Part shown: piece after piece, positions 20,862-34,200 of the stretch
Layout of the letters: every line of letters begins with the position of its first letter
Position numbering within the stretch: the stretch's first letter is position 1
DNA from: Mastigamoeba balamuthi
Lineage: Eukaryota > Evosea > Mastigamoebida > Mastigamoebidae
Reading direction: 5' to 3'
NCBI GenBank assembly: GCA_902651635.1
Contig: CACRSC010000075.1
Coordinates: 294,816-358,815, forward strand
DNA length: 64,000 nucleotides
Position numbers and translations under genes: made by a program
Notes under the pieces: model-generated
The model's input: only the letters and a program-made list of their open reading frames with translations
What the model was told of the DNA's origin: nothing
Databases searched by the model: none

Positions 20862-21455
20862 GACACGAGCTCCGTTTCCGCGCACAAGGCGGTGCCGAGA
20901 CCCGTTCGCACGAATGTAAATCTGAATTCACAAAAAAAGGACTCTCAGAGTGTTCGCTGAAAGCTACGGAGACAATTGTGCACCGGCGGGTCGGAATGGC
21001 AGGACTATTGCAGTCGTTCTCGGGGTTATGATTGCGGGTGCAACGGTGTTGGCTGATAGCTGAATATCAATGCCGCCCAGGATGCTCAACGGGAGAGAAG
21101 GGCAGGAGAGGGAGCACGGGAAGAGGGGCGGTGGCTCTGGCGAACCGACGCGGTGGCCACCAAGCACGCGAGTGGGCACCGGACTGTAAGGGCAACGAGG
21201 CCCGGTCCGCCCGCTTTGGCAGGAGGAATTGTCGCGCCGATTGAATACCGTACGGACTCTGCCGGTGCGTTGATGAGTGACGTATTTCGCCGCCCACACC
21301 CGGGGGGGCCGGTTTCGACGTCTGTTCGCGTGCCTTTCTCACTTTATTAACTTTTTCGTCACGCGCGTCTCCGAGAGCGCCTCCCCAAAACCCGCAGCAC
21401 CAGTCTGCACCGCCGCAGCAGCAGCACAGCAGCACACAACGCTATCCCACACAGA
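20862..21455. other. Intergenic region C-D
   Basis: A 594-bp gap holding the C 3' UTR and the D promoter. The D copy of the shared motif is at 21281-21300. No AATAAA or RNA gene was recognised. Confidence 0.5.
21281..21308 (+). promoter_or_regulatory. Shared upstream motif, copy before gene D
   Basis: CGTATTTCGCCGCCCACACC followed by CGGGGGGG, about 150 bp before the ATG of D. It agrees with the F copy at most positions of TATTTCGTCGCCCACACCG. Confidence 0.5.
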
Positions 21456-24400
21456 ATGACGAACTACACCGGCGCTGCAGCCGCTCTGGTGCTCGCCGCG
21501 GCCTGCTGCTGCAGCTGCGTGGTGGCCGCTGCGGGAGAAGGCAGGAGCAAGCGGTGCCAGCGCAACAGCTCGCTGGTCATCGGGATCAGCGTGGGGCCCA
21601 CGCTGATGGAGCGCAGCGCTGCCGCAGGCTTCCAGGCCGCGTTCGACGAGGCCACGGCGATCACCAGGCTGCCCGGACTCATACAGCGGTACAGCCACGA
21701 CACCGAGGTCCGTCAGCGCCGCTTCCGCCCTCGTATCGGGAAATCCTTTCCACTTGTTTTCCCGGAAATTTGTTCCGTGTCTTTCGGGTTTTCGCTTGTA
21801 AAGAGGGGTCCTCTTTTCCGAGCCCTCGCCTGCGGCTGCCGCGACGCGCTGGGACGGGGCTCTGCTCACCCGGGGGTATGCGGCCGGTGGGCGCGCGCAG
21901 GATCAGCTGGTGGCGAACGTGCAGAAGATGGTGACGGAGGACTGCGCGTTCATCGCGGTGGGCCGGCCAGGCAACTCCACAACAGAGGATCGCGTGCTCA
22001 GTATCCTCCGCGAGCACCGCGTGCCGCTCGTGGGATTCGTCTCGGGCAGCGAGGGGCTGCGCGACGTGAGCAAGTACACTGCCAAGTTCCTCCGTAGCGG
22101 TGCGCTGGGGGCACAGGGAGCGCTCAGCCAACAGTTTTCCCGAATCTGAACCGTGTTGCTATCGGAAAATTCACCCCTCACTGATCGCCCCCCGCCGCTG
22201 CCGATCTGCTCTCCCCCTGCTCCTGTGCCGCTGCTGCTGCGGCACCCGGGACACGGGACACGCGCAGAGGACGAGTCGGAGGTGATGCTGCCGCTGGTGG
22301 TCAACGTGCGCGGGTCCGAGACGGACGAGCTGAACATCATCCTGACGACGCTCAGCCGCGACCTCCGGCTCCTCGCCAACGTCTCGCTCGTCGCCGAGGA
22401 CACCACGCTGGGCCGCACGGCCCGCAACTACACGCACACGGCGCTGCGCAACGTCTTCAACAAGATCGGCCTGCTCTCGAGCCACCTCGTCCCCCACTAG
22501 TGCGCTCACGTGAGTTCTCTCTCGGCTCACCCGCCAGCAATCGTGCAGCCCCGCGTCGCTGGGCGACCTCGAGGAGGCCGAGCGGGAGGTGTTCGGGTCG
22601 CCGCTGGGGCAGCCGCAGGCGCTGATCGTGGCCACGGCGCCCGAGACGACCAAGAGCTTCGTGGACCACCTCGCGCGCAGCGGGCGGACGGGCCTGACGC
22701 TCTTCATGATGTCGTGGTCCTCTGCGCTGGACCTCAGCCAGCACCTGGGCAGGGAGCTCTGCGCGACGCTGCAGGAGCGGGGCTTCTCGCTCTACTTCAC
22801 GCAGACGATGCCGTTCCCGTCGCCCGCGGGCGAGCAGCTGGCGCGCTCGTCGTCGCTCATCAAGCGCTTCAACAAGCTGCGCCTGCCGCCCAGCATGACC
22901 TCGCACTCGGCGCTCGAGGGGTACCTGACGGGCTGGTTCATCTACGTCGCCGCCCAGAAGGCCGCCGCGCGCGTGGGCGTCAACATCACGCAGGGCGACT
23001 TCCTCAACACCATCTTCGTCGACGTGCGGACCTTCAGCGTGCAGGGCGTGACGCTGGGGCCCTACGGCGACGGCGGCCTCAGCGGCGTCGCCGAGGACAC
23101 GCAGAGCAGCGGCGACGCCTGCAACCAGGGCGTCCACGAGGTCTTCATGATCCGCCTCAACCTCACGACGGGCAGGGAGGAGCCCGTGCCCGGCGGCTCG
23201 TTCAAGTTCCCGGGCTGCACGTCGCAGAAGTGGGCCAAGCGCGACGCCGTGACGTTCGTGGGGTCCATCCAGAACCCGCAGAGCGCAGACGACATGGTGG
23301 CCAGGGCCGGGATGCTGGGCGCAGACCAGAGCTACGGGGCGCAGTTCAGCGGCGCCGTGCTGCTCAAGTCGGCCAGCGGGTCCATCGCGTACGGGGCCCA
23401 GCAGCTGAACCACAGCGAGACGATCGTCGTCGTCTACCCCAAGCTCAGCTCTGACGAGTCGGAAGAGCTGAAGGACTTCGCCGTGGTGTCCCCGATGCCG
23501 GGGCTCTGGAGTCTGCGCCGCCCTTTTGACAAGTGCGCTGCCCGACTCTTCCCACCCCCTCGCTGCCCCCCGCCCTCCGTGTTCTGACCCGCAGTCCGGG
23601 AGCAGGAACAAAAACATGGTCAATCTGTTCCCCTCGTCCTACGACGAAGTGCAGACGGCCATCGAGTTCTTCAACCACCTCGCGAACACCACCAACGTAG
23701 CGGTCATCCAGGGCGACGACAGCGACTTCAGCAAGGAGTGCACCCGCCGCCTCGAAAAGCTCGGGAAGATGGTCAGTAGCCCCCTCCATCACCCCCATCG
23801 CGCGACTGAGCTGGTCGCCAAACAGTCGGTGGTCAAGGATGTCGGGGAGGACGTGCACGGCTACATGACCGCGCACCCCGAGTACCAGGGGTTCTTCATC
23901 CTCGGGGGCAAGTTCAACCCCTGCCGCATGAGGGACGTGCAGGCGCCCTGCCTGCTCAGCTCGCAGGTGATCATCAAGCCCAACAGCTCCTGCCCCGAGT
24001 CTGTGAAGTGGGCCGACAGGACCTTCCGCCTCAGCGTGTCGCCGCCCATCACGCAATTCGCCTCGACGTCGCCGCTGCGCACCGACTACTCAAAATACGT
24101 GTCGTCGGAGGACGCGGCGGAGACGTCGTTCAGGACCTTCTTCGTGGGCAAGTTCCTGGCGCAGGTCATCGACAAGGCCAAGCGCATGTACCCCGATAAG
24201 ACCCTGACGCACGAAGACATCATCGAGGCCGTCTACGAGAAGAGCTCGTTCACCATCGAGGACATCAAGATCGGGCCCTTCAAGAAGGATTGCACCGACG
24301 ACCGCGACTGCTGCAATCAGGGCCTCAACACCGTCTACGTCCTGCGGGGTCCCAGCGGCACCGCGGTCGAGTGGCAGTGGGGAGGGGGCAAATGCGGCCA

Positions 24401-25873
24401 ACTGTACATACCGCTGCCCAACTCCACCGGCGCCGACGACAGGCAGATCCTCGGCTTCGGGCTGGGAATAGGCCTGGGAGGCGCCATGCTCTGCGCCGTC
24501 CTCATAACCTTCGCCATATGGAAATCTGTACGAGTGCCGCACTGACTTGGACACATCTCTGATGACTTCTGCAGACACGGACGCATTTCTTCAACATCCG
24601 CAGAGGAGAGCTCGAGCTGGGCAAGTGCATGGGACAGGGCAGGTTCGGGTCGATGTACATGGCCGACTGGCACGGGACGACAGTGGCGGTCAGGATGATC
24701 GACAAGAAGGCGACGCCCAAGGAGGACCAGCGGCTGATCAAGGAGGAGGTGCTGCTGCTGCACAAGCACCACCACCCCAACCTCCTCATGCTCATGGGCT
24801 ACTGCGAGACCCGCAACGAGATCTTCGTCGTCACCGAGTTCATGGAGGGCGGCACTGTGTCGGACTTCCTTGCTCGAGGGAAGCCGTTCGTTCAGATCTT
24901 CACGCTGATCTCAATGGCCTTCGTGCGTGGAGTCTGGCTTGTTGTGCAATACTCAATTCCCTTCAATACAGGACGTGCTCAAGGGGATTGCGTACCTGCA
25001 CTCGTGCAAGCCACCAATCGTCCACGGCAGCATCTCGACGCACAACCTCTTGGTAAGCTTATCGGTTTCCAAAGGTAAACTGAGTCATCCCCACAGATCG
25101 ATGGCCAGGGGACAGTGAAGGTGTCGGACCTCTGGTACGGCAACAAGAGAGGCCTGCTCTCGTCGTCGGGGAGCAGCAGCAAGGCGCTGAGCAGGGCCGC
25201 GTGGCAGCCACCAGAGGTCATCGCGGGGTCGACACTGACGCCCGCGACCGACGTGTACGCGTTCGGCATTGTCCTCTGGGAGCTCATCGCGCCCCCGGAC
25301 ATGACCATGTCCTCCGCCTCGGCGACCTCGGGAACGCCCTCAGCGGCAAACTCGAGCAGCACACCGGCACCGGCATCCGCAGCAGCAACACCAGGGATGG
25401 TGAGCATCACCATTGCCGGAGTGGGGGAGATGTCGCAGTCGCAGATCAGACAGACGCCCGAGATACCCTCCAACGCGCCAGCCGAGGTGGCGGACCTTCT
25501 GGAGCGGTGCTGGCACATGCAGCCCGAGAGGCGTCCCTCTGTGTTCCAGATCCTGCGCAGCTGGCCCACGACCTTCGCGTCGCTGGGCAAGTTCGAGGTG
25601 CCCCAGGACTTGGAGACGACGTACGGGACGGAGTTGTCGATGCAGATCTCCAGGCAGTCGACGTCGACGTCCACCAGCAAGATGGGCAACGTGAGAGACC
25701 TCAACGACGAGATGGTGGTCTCGATGGCCTCGTTCATGCCAGTCAACGCCGATTCGGACGCACTCCAGATGCCGCAGGCCGCGGATGCTGGCCTCTACGC
25801 GATGGCGCATCTCACCGAAGGGCACGCAGCGCCGCAACTGGGCGCCGCAGTGCCTGCAAAGGTCGCTGCTTGA
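21456..25873 (+). CDS. Receptor pseudokinase D
   Basis: Nine exons: 21456-21707, 21901-22099, 22268-22499, 22549-23532, 23606-23771, 23826-24527, 24575-24922, 24972-25052, 25097-25873; about 1,246 residues. A Cys-rich hydrophobic signal peptide is followed by two flytraps (GPYGDGGLSG plus CNQGVHEVF; IGPF plus DCCNQGLNTVYVL), a TM helix (LGFGLGIGLGGAMLCAVLIT) and a pseudokinase with VAVRMIDKK, VHGSISTHN and VSDLWYGNKRG. The last exon is fused as in C, and the C-lobe inserts of C and D are nearly alike, so C and D are sister copies there. In the N-lobe, however, 221 bp (24635-24855) are identical to gene A. The tail reads SFMPVNADSDALQMP. Confidence 0.87.
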
Positions 25874-26062
25874 GGGGCACACCCTCTGGGGGGACCTATA
25901 CAGACAGACACAACAGTTGTACAGTGTGTGATTGATTGACTGCTCTCTCTTCATTGGCACAGCACAGCCCAGTCATCACAAGATGGCCCCCAGCCATTGG
26001 GCCACGAAAGCCCAAATTGAAATATAGGAAAGAGATGTCATTGTCAATTGGTTTGAGCGTGT

Positions 26063-29000
26063 CTACTGCGGCAGCGTCGTGAAGATGTCTGCCTGTTCGC
26101 TCACGATAGAGAGGCGCTGCTCGGGCTGATGCGGAGTCTGCAGCGCGTCAGAGTCCGCCATCACTGGCATAAACGAGACCATCGACGAGTCCTCGCCCTG
26201 GTCGGGGTTGGACTGCTTCACGGCGTTATTGCTATTGACTCCACTGGTCCAGTGTGGCAGGGCTTCAGCAGTGCACAGTGGAGAGTCGAGGTTCAATTCC
26301 TTGGGCACCTCGAAGTTCCCAAGAGCCTGCACGAAGGGGTTGAGTGCATCGCACAACTGGGCTCCACAAGAGAGCTCACTGCGAATGTGGCGGGCCAGTT
26401 CCGCAGGATCTGGAAGACAGAGGGGCGCCTCTCGGGCTGCACCTGCCAGCACCGCTCCAGTAGGTCAGCCACCTCAGGCGACGCGTTGGGAGGGATCTCT
26501 GGGGGACTGGTTTGCATGTGCATGTCGACAGCGAACATGGTGGTCGCCCCCTTGGGGCTTCCGCATACCGCGCTTGAGGGCTGGCTGAGAGACGGCATCC
26601 CTGAGCCGCTGGTAGTGGACGCAAAGGGGGAGGATCCAGTGATGATGGAGGGAGCGATGAGCTCCCAGAGAACAATGCCGAACGAGAACACGTCTGTCGC
26701 AGGCGTCAGGAATGTCCCCGCAATAACCTCTGGTGGCCTCCACGCTGTCCTGCTCAGCGCCTTCTTGCTGCTTCCAGAGGACCATAGTGCCCCCCTTGTG
26801 TTGCTATACCAGAGATCTGACACCTTGACAGCGCCCTTGGAGTCCAACTAGACCTGCGATGTGAGTTGCCGGACACATAGAATACCATTTGCAAACCAGG
26901 AGGTTGTGCGTTGAGATGCTGCCGTGGACGATGGGCGGCTTGCACGAGTGTAGGTACGCAATCCCCTTGATCACGTCCTGCAGAACCACAAGCAGCGCAG
27001 CAGCCCGTGAGAGTGTAGCACCCATCAACGTTCGTACAAAAGCCATTGAGACAAGCGCATGCATGCTCAGCAGATGCTTCTCCTTCCTGAGGAAGTCGGC
27101 GAGGGTGCCGCCCTCCATGAACTCGGTGACGACGAAGATCTCGTTTCGGGTCTCGCAGTAGCCCATGAGCATGAGGAGGTTGGGGTGGTGGTGCTTGTGC
27201 AGCAGCAGCACCTCCTCCTTGATCAGCCGCTGGTCCTCCTTGGGCGTCGCCTTCTTGTCGATCATCCTGACCGCCACTGTCGTCCCGTGCCAGTCGGCCA
27301 TGTACATCGACCCGAACCTGCCCTGCCCCATACACTTGCCCAGCTCGAGCTCTCCCCTGCGGACGTTAACGAACTCCACTGTGCCCCTCTGAGCGGCGGG
27401 TAATGTGAGAACTGCCCGATGAGAGAAGGTAAGCCCGGACCATTCTCCAGATGACGACAGACAGGACAACAGTGCTCAAAACGACAGGCACTCCGATGCC
27501 GAGGCCCAGTCCCAAACCGAGTAGGAGATATCTGTCCTCGGGAGTGCCACTGGGCGGCAGATACCGTCGTCCGCAGTCTCCTTGGCTGTACTGGTACGCG
27601 ACCCCACTGTCGGTGCCGCGCAGGATGTAGACCGTGTCGAGGCCCTGGTTGCAGCAGTCCCGGTCGTCGCTGCAGCTGCCGTCAAACCCCCTGAACGACA
27701 GTCCCTCGAGCTCGAAGACCCGCCTGTCGTACACCGCGTCGACGAGGTCCTGCGCGGTCAGTGTCTCTCGCCTTGCCTCCTTGGCCTTGGCCACGACCTG
27801 CGTCAGGAACTTGCCCGCGATGAAGCTGCTGAACGAGGCGTCGCCGGCCTCCTCGAGCGGCACCCACGTGTTGTAGTCGCGCCGCAGAGAGCTCGTCGAG
27901 GCGTACAGAGACAGCGGAGGGGTAACGCCAATGCGGTACGTTCGAGCCCAGGCCCCTGGCTGCCGGCCAGCCAAGCTGCTGCTCGGCCAGCGCGTCTGCG
28001 AGTTCAGCAGTACATACTTTTGTGGTGGCAGGGCGCTCATCGGGGGCACCGAGAATGTTCCCCCGAGGACCACGAAACCCTCGTACGCTCCTTCTCGGAC
28101 GAACGCCGCGAGGTCACGCGGGACCTCGGGGATGACATCGAATATGAAGCCCTGGGATGCGAAGTCGGTAGGAACACTGGGAAAGGGGCAACGATAGGCT
28201 CACGGTCTGGTTTCCGAATAGGCCGGGCATCGCCCTCGCCCCGTCGGAGCAGTCCTGGGTGTAGTTCGTGCGGTCGTTGGCCACGACAGCCACTCTGTGG
28301 ACACGCAGTTTGTCTCTGAAGAAGTGGTATGCGGCGGCCATCTCGTCGTAGGACGACGGGAACAGATTGATTACATTCCTGCAGTGCTGATCAGCGGATA
28401 GTTGCGCCCTATTGAGCAGCTGCGCTCACCGGTCGAAGGGGCGGCGCAGCTTCCAGAAGCCCGGCATAGGCGAGAAGAGGGGCATGCGCCCCAGGAGCTT
28501 GGCCGTGTCTGCGCTCTCGAGCCTTGGGCACACGACCCCTACGGCGTTGCTGGCGACGAGCTTCTCCTTTGTTGTTGCGTTGCTCTCCTCCCCGGCCACA
28601 GATCGGACCACGACCGTGTCGGAGCCGTCCGTGCTGAAGTCCTGCATCGAGGCTATGATCCCCCTCTGCGTCAGGAGGTCCTCGCGGCTACCCGGAGCGA
28701 CCACGAGCCCGAATGTCGTGATGGCCTTGCGCAGGTACCACCGGGGGGCGTTGCACCCACTGAAGGGTAATGAGCCGCCCTGCACGGGCCGCAGCCCCGC
28801 AAAGGGATCGAACTGCGTGATAAAGACCTCGCGGACGCCCTGGTTGCACCTCTCCTCCGCGCTCTGCGTCGAGGAGGTGCCCCCGCTGATGCCGCCGTCG
28901 CCGTAGGGCCCCAGCGTCATGCCCAGCACGTTGAACGTCCGTACGTCCACGAAGACCGTGTGGAGGAAGTCCCCGCGCGTGATGTTCCTCCCGTTGCGGG

Positions 29001-30381
29001 CCGCTGCCTGCTGGGCGGCCTCGTAGATGAACCAGCCCGTCAGGTAGCCCTCGAGCGCCGCGTGCGTCTTGAGCTTCGTGTTGGCCGCGTTGAAGCTGCG
29101 GATCAGCGCCGTAGACCGTGCGAGCTGCTCGGGCGCCGGCGTGGGGAAGGGCATGCTCTGCGTGAAGAACAGCTGCACGCGGTTGCTGGCCAGGATGCGC
29201 TTAGTCTCGTCGTCGAGAGCGCTCCTGAGGTCGGCGGCCGACGCCCACGAGAGCAGGAAGACCTTGAGGCCTGCGTGGCGCCGCGCCAGCCGCCTGACCA
29301 GGGGCACCGTCACGTTGGGCGTCGTGCAGACGATCAACGTCCTGGGCTGCCTGTCGCCCGCGAACAGCGCCCGCTCCGCCTCGTCGAGTTCGTCCTTCTT
29401 TGGGGACCTGCAGGGCCACAGGCTAAGCACAAGGGGGGCGGCGACTGCGCTCGCTCACTCGTTCTTGAAGAGGTGGTGGGACAGGAGGCCCGTGACGTTG
29501 AGGTTCGCGAGCGACCTGTCGACGTAGACGCGCGACCAGTTGCCCTGGGGCGTGTCCTGAGCCACCAGCGACACGAACGGCATCGTCTCCCAGTCGCTGC
29601 ACAGCAGCGACAATATGATGTTCATCTCGTCCCCCGCCGACGCTCTGATGTTCACCACCACCGGCAGCGTGACTGCCCCGCCTCCTGCGGTTCCCGAATC
29701 GGGTGGGGATTCGAGTAAGACTCTCCAAAAACAACTTCTGCCCCTGTCTCGGTTTTCCTCCGCGTCTCCTCGTGTTCTGCCGATTCTCCTTCTGCGAGCG
29801 GCGGCGCACCTTGTCGGGTGAAGGTGGCGACGTGCTTGGAGGCGTCACGGAGGTTCTCGCTGCCCGACATGGGGCTGACGAGGGGGACGCTGTGGTTTTT
29901 GAGCAGCTCGAGAATCTGCGCCTCAGTGGCGCTGGTCCCGGGCTTCCCCACCACCACGAACGCGCACTCGTCCTCGATCAGCGCTCTAACGTTGCGCACC
30001 AGATCGTGCTGTGGGGAGGTGGGAAGCCCCGACCAGCACCAGAGAGCGTCAAATTTCGAAAACCCGTGGACGAAAGCGAAACGGCACTGCGGGTGCCGAA
30101 GAGTCGCGGGACGGCGTGCGTGCGCGTGTGCAGCGGACCTCGGACGAGTGGGTGCGGTTCACGACCCTCAGGCGCAGCCTGGTGTACCGCGAGGCCTCAG
30201 CGACGGCGGCCCGGAGGCCCTGGACGGCGCCCTGCTGCATCAGCGAGCGGTCCGAGGAGACGCCGATCACCAGCTCGCCGTTGCTCGCTGCCCCGCGTCC
30301 GCACGAGGCAGCGAAGCACGTGGCTGCAGCCACCGCGAGAAGCAGAGTTGAGGCCGAGAGCAGTTGCGATGCTACTGGCAT
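26063..30381 (-). CDS. Receptor pseudokinase E
   Basis: Exons 30381-30139, 30008-29810, 29684-29459, 29407-28430, 28378-28204, 28151-27441, 27388-27038, 26977-26897, 26847-26380, 26326-26063; about 1,231 residues. The signal peptide is LLAVAAATCFAASCG. The N-terminal strand is diverged (VIGVSSDRSLMQQG). Flytrap 1 keeps HAALEGYLTGWFIYEAAQQA and GPYGDGGISG; flytrap 2 has DCCNQGLDTVYIL. The pseudokinase carries VAVRMIDKK, VHGSISTHN and VSDLWYSNTRG. Its N-lobe block (27105-27325) differs by one base from A and D although E lies on the opposite strand. The exon 9 acceptor is TCTAG rather than CAG. The tail reads SFMPVMADSDALQTP. Tail-to-tail with D across 189 bp. Confidence 0.87.
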
Positions 30382-30581
30382 TGCGTGCGTGCGTGGCCAG
30401 CGACCGAGAGGGAAGGCCTGAGAGGACTCTGTGTGTTCTCAAAGGAACAACAAAATGAACAACTGGAAAATCTCTGCCTGCCAGCAAGGAAGATACAGTA
30501 GGTGGGGAGGATTAGCCAATGAGATACAGCGGGTCACCTTCTGACGCAAACGCATCCCCTGGGGACCTACGTGGCAGATCC

Positions 30582-30589
30582 TATTTATA
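30582..30589 (-). promoter_or_regulatory. TATA-like box upstream of gene E
   Basis: TATAAATA on the minus strand, about 200 bp upstream of the E start codon, in otherwise GC-rich DNA. No comparable box is obvious for the other receptors. Confidence 0.35.
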
Positions 30590-31040
30590 CGGAGTTTTGT
30601 TTCTCTGCAACGGTCTGTCAGAACCGCCTGTGATGACCTGGACGCTGCCATTGCTGACACCTCGGTCTCGATTCAGCAACCGCCCACTCCGCAACGAGGG
30701 CGCATGCCTGGGCAGGCGGGCAGTGGCCGCAGCGGCTCGGGCGGGCAGTGTGCCCTCCAGAGCTGCAGCGCTCCCTCTCTGCGGGCACACAGGCGCATTG
30801 AGGCCACCCCCTGAGTCCTCTCGCCTCCCTGCACCTGCGCCAGCAACACCCTAGTCCCACTGGCACCCCCGCGTGCTCTCAGCATGCGCGGAAACCCTGG
30901 CGCAGCAAGCCGTGCCTGCACACCTGTTTTTCCCCTGGGGAGTCAAGTTTACTGCCACCGTTTCCGGGGGAAAACCGTTGTGACGCCGCCATCGGGGCGG
31001 TCTCGCCGCAAGAGAGACGTGGCCTCTGGTGAATTCTGCG

Positions 31041-31066
31041 GTATTTCGTCGCCCACACCGCCCGGT
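31041..31066 (+). promoter_or_regulatory. Shared upstream motif, copy before gene F
   Basis: GTATTTCGTCGCCCACACCG followed by CCCGGT, about 170 bp before the ATG of F. This is the best-preserved copy and can serve as the reference for those before C, D, G and I. Confidence 0.5.
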
Positions 31067-31236
31067 GAATGGCAGCTGTGTTTCGCCGTTTGTTCTCGCT
31101 CATTTCTCACTCTGTTTTTTCCGCTTCTCAAGCGTCACTCGCAGCGGCACAAAAAACACAACGCAACAGCAGCAGCAGCACAGAGCACCCCCGTGTCCAT
31201 ACACACACAACCTGCTTCCACTTATCCCTCTGTATA

Positions 31237-34200
31237 ATGAACTGCGCTGCTGCTGTGCTCGCTGCTGCCGCTGTGGTCCTGTGCCTGCGCGTGGCCTCTG
31301 GGAGGGCGCAGCTGCTGGGCCAGCAGCCCTGCGACGCCCAGGACGTCGTCATCGGGCTCAGCGTGGGGCCGACGCTGATGGAGCAGAGCGCGGCCGACGG
31401 GTTCCGGGCAGCGATCGCCGAGGCGTCGAGGATCACGCGGCTGGGCCTGCGCCTCGTCGAGTACAACCACACGTGCGATGTACGAACTGAACGCGGGGAT
31501 CACAGCACTCAGGGCTTCCTTTGTTTTTTCCGAGAACGCACATGAGTGCCGTTTCCCTTCGACGGGCCCCCCTGTGAGGGTCGGCAACCACACCCCCACA
31601 TCAAGCGAGCACGAGGCATCGGCAGGGCCTCACGGGCGGGGGGCGCGACTGCTGCAGGAGCAGCTGGTGGCCAACGTGGAGCGGCTGGTGGTCCACGACA
31701 GCGCGCTGCTGGTGGTGGGCAGGCCGGGCAACACGACGACCGAGAAGAACGTCCTCGAGCTCCTCAAGCGGCACAGCGTGCCCCTCGTGGGCTTCGTCTC
31801 TGGAAGCGAGACCCTGCGCAACATCACCAACAACACAGCACCGTTCCGAGTCGGAGGTAAGTGAATAAGGTCCCCCCCACACCCTACTCGGGGCTCAGCT
31901 GCAGCTTCAGCAGCTGCCCCCTCCCCTCCTCGAATCTGAACTCCCCCGTCTGATAAAACTCATCATTTGTGAACTTCGCCGATGCCGCCTATGCTGCTGC
32001 TGGACTTGCTGGGCTGCTTCTGCGCCGTTGTTCAAACGGATGGTGGTCTGCTCAGGCAAGGACGTGGTGCTGCCCGTCGTGGTCAACGTGCGCGGGTCGG
32101 TGCACGACGAGATCAACAACGTGCTGTCGGTGCTGAGCCGCGACGTGTCGGTGGTCACGGCGGTGGCGGTGGTCGCCGAGGACACGCCGCTGGGCATCTT
32201 CGCGACGACCTACACCAACAGAGCGCTCTCCATCTTCAACCTCAGCCTACTCTCCAACTACACCTTCACCAACACGTACGCCCCTCCCCGCCAGGCCGCA
32301 GAGAGACACGTCAGCCTGACGTCACGCACACGCCAGGAGCACGACAGATGCCGACATGCGGTGGGCGGAGAACACGCTGTTCCACAGCAGCGGGCAGAGG
32401 GCACCGAAGGCGGTGATCGTGTGCACGTCGCCGACGACGGCGATCAGGTACGTCACGTGGCTGGCGCACAGCGCGCACACGGGCGTCAGGCTCTTCCTCA
32501 TGTCGTGGACGTCGGCCCTGGACCTCACGACTGCCCTGCGTGCCGACGCCGAGACGCGGAGGCTTCTGGCCGCCAAGAACATCTCGCTCTACTTCACCCA
32601 GACGATGCCCTTCCCCACGCCCCCCGCCGACAAACTCGACCAGGCCATCCCGCTGCTCCAGCAGTTCAGCCTCGTCCCCCTCGCCCACAAGCCGCACTCG
32701 GCGCTGGAGGGGTACCTGACGGGCTGGTTCATCTACGACGTCGCCCAGAAGGCCGTTGCTCGCCACGGGCTGCCCCTGACCAGAGGGGACTTCCTCAACA
32801 GCGTCTTCGTGGACACGAGGACGTTCAGCGTGCTGGGCGTGACGCTGGGGCCCTACGGCGACGGCGGCATCAGCGGCCCGCGATCGACGCAGAGCGCGGG
32901 GGACGCGTGCAACCAGGGCGTCCACGAGGTCTTCATGACCAAGATCGACCTCGCGACGTGCCTCGAGGCGCCCGTGCCGGGGGGCTCACTCAAGTTCGCT
33001 GGCTGCCACACGCAGATGCTGGGCAACCAATCGGCGGTGACCACTGTGGGGACCATTCTGCGTCCGGGCAATGCCGAAGACATGGTGGCCCGCTCGGGGC
33101 TGATGGGAGCCGTGCAGGACTACGGCTCGCAGACCACCAGGATCATGATGCTGCGATCTGTCACCGGCAGTGTCGACAGTACGAGGGGGCCGTTCGAGAG
33201 GAGTGGGACTGTCGCCGTCGTGAGCCCCACGCTCGAAACGAAGAAGTCGGCGGAGCCTCTGAAGAACATGGCAGTCATCTCGCCGATGCCGGGGCTTTGG
33301 GCGCTGCGACGTCCGCTCGATATGTACGCAGGGCTTCCACATCCTGAGCCTCACACGTGCCTTACGCAGGACGAGCAAGCTGATCCATCTGTTCCCCTCG
33401 TCCTACGACGAGGTGCAGACCGCCTTTGAGTTCTTCCGCCTGCACAACATCAGCAGCTACGTGGTCATCCTCAACGACGCCAGCCCGTACAACTTCGAGT
33501 GCGCGGACCGCTTCGCCGTGCTCAAGAAAAACTATGTGAGCGCTGACGAAGAAGAAAGCCTCTCGCACTTACGATCGCGTGCTATGGGCAGACCGACGGC
33601 GAGATCACCGTCGAGCGCAACGCGAAGAACATCGCACAGTACATTCTGGACAGAGTGCACACGGTCCGCGGCTTCGTCATTCTCGGAGGGTCGTTCGATC
33701 CGCATAGCGTCGCCGGAAACAATACCGTCTTCCTGCTCAACTCGCAAGTGAGGGCCAGCACGAAGCACCCGGAGTCCTGGACGAGCACATACCGGCTCAG
33801 CGTGACTCCCCCGACCTCCTACTTCGCGTCAACATCGGAGCTGCGCACAGACTATAGCTCGTGGGTGTCGGCGGAGGACGCCACCGAGGAGTCGTTCGCG
33901 AGCTTCTTCGTGGGAAAGTTCCTGTCGCAGGTCGTCCTCAAGGCCTCCAACTCGCATCCCGGCCAAGTGCTGACGGCGGACGACATTGTGGACGCCGTCT
34001 ACGAAAAGGGCTCGTTCACCATCGAGGGCATTGAGATAGGGCCTTTCTCGAACGAGTGCAAGGACACACGGTTCTGCTGCAATCAGGGCCTCAACACGGT
34101 CTACGTGCTCCAGGGGGCCTTCAACAACAAAATCGTGTGGAACTACGACAAGGGCAACTGCGGCAGACTCTACCTCCCGGAGGAGAACAGCCAGAACGAT

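Larger units (their letters stand above)
30382..31236. other. Divergent promoter region of receptors E and F
   Basis: 855 bp between head-to-head starts. It contains a TATA-like site for E (30582-30589, minus) and the shared upstream motif for F (31041-31066, plus). The middle (30620-30900) is GC-rich with short chance frames and no recognisable gene. Confidence 0.5.

Noticed and set aside
20930-21061. Short plus-strand frame ending TIAVVLGVMIAGATVLADS with a TM-like segment between C and D
   Set aside because: No start codon or clear acceptor, and no match to the family TM beyond hydrophobicity; likely chance.
27165-27392. Recurring open frame antisense to the kinase N-lobe (MSMRRLGWWCLCSSSTSSLI...) in most receptor genes
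   Set aside because: It is the complement of the conserved HKHHHPNLLMLMG coding block; its conservation follows from the sense strand, and it has no start context or family.
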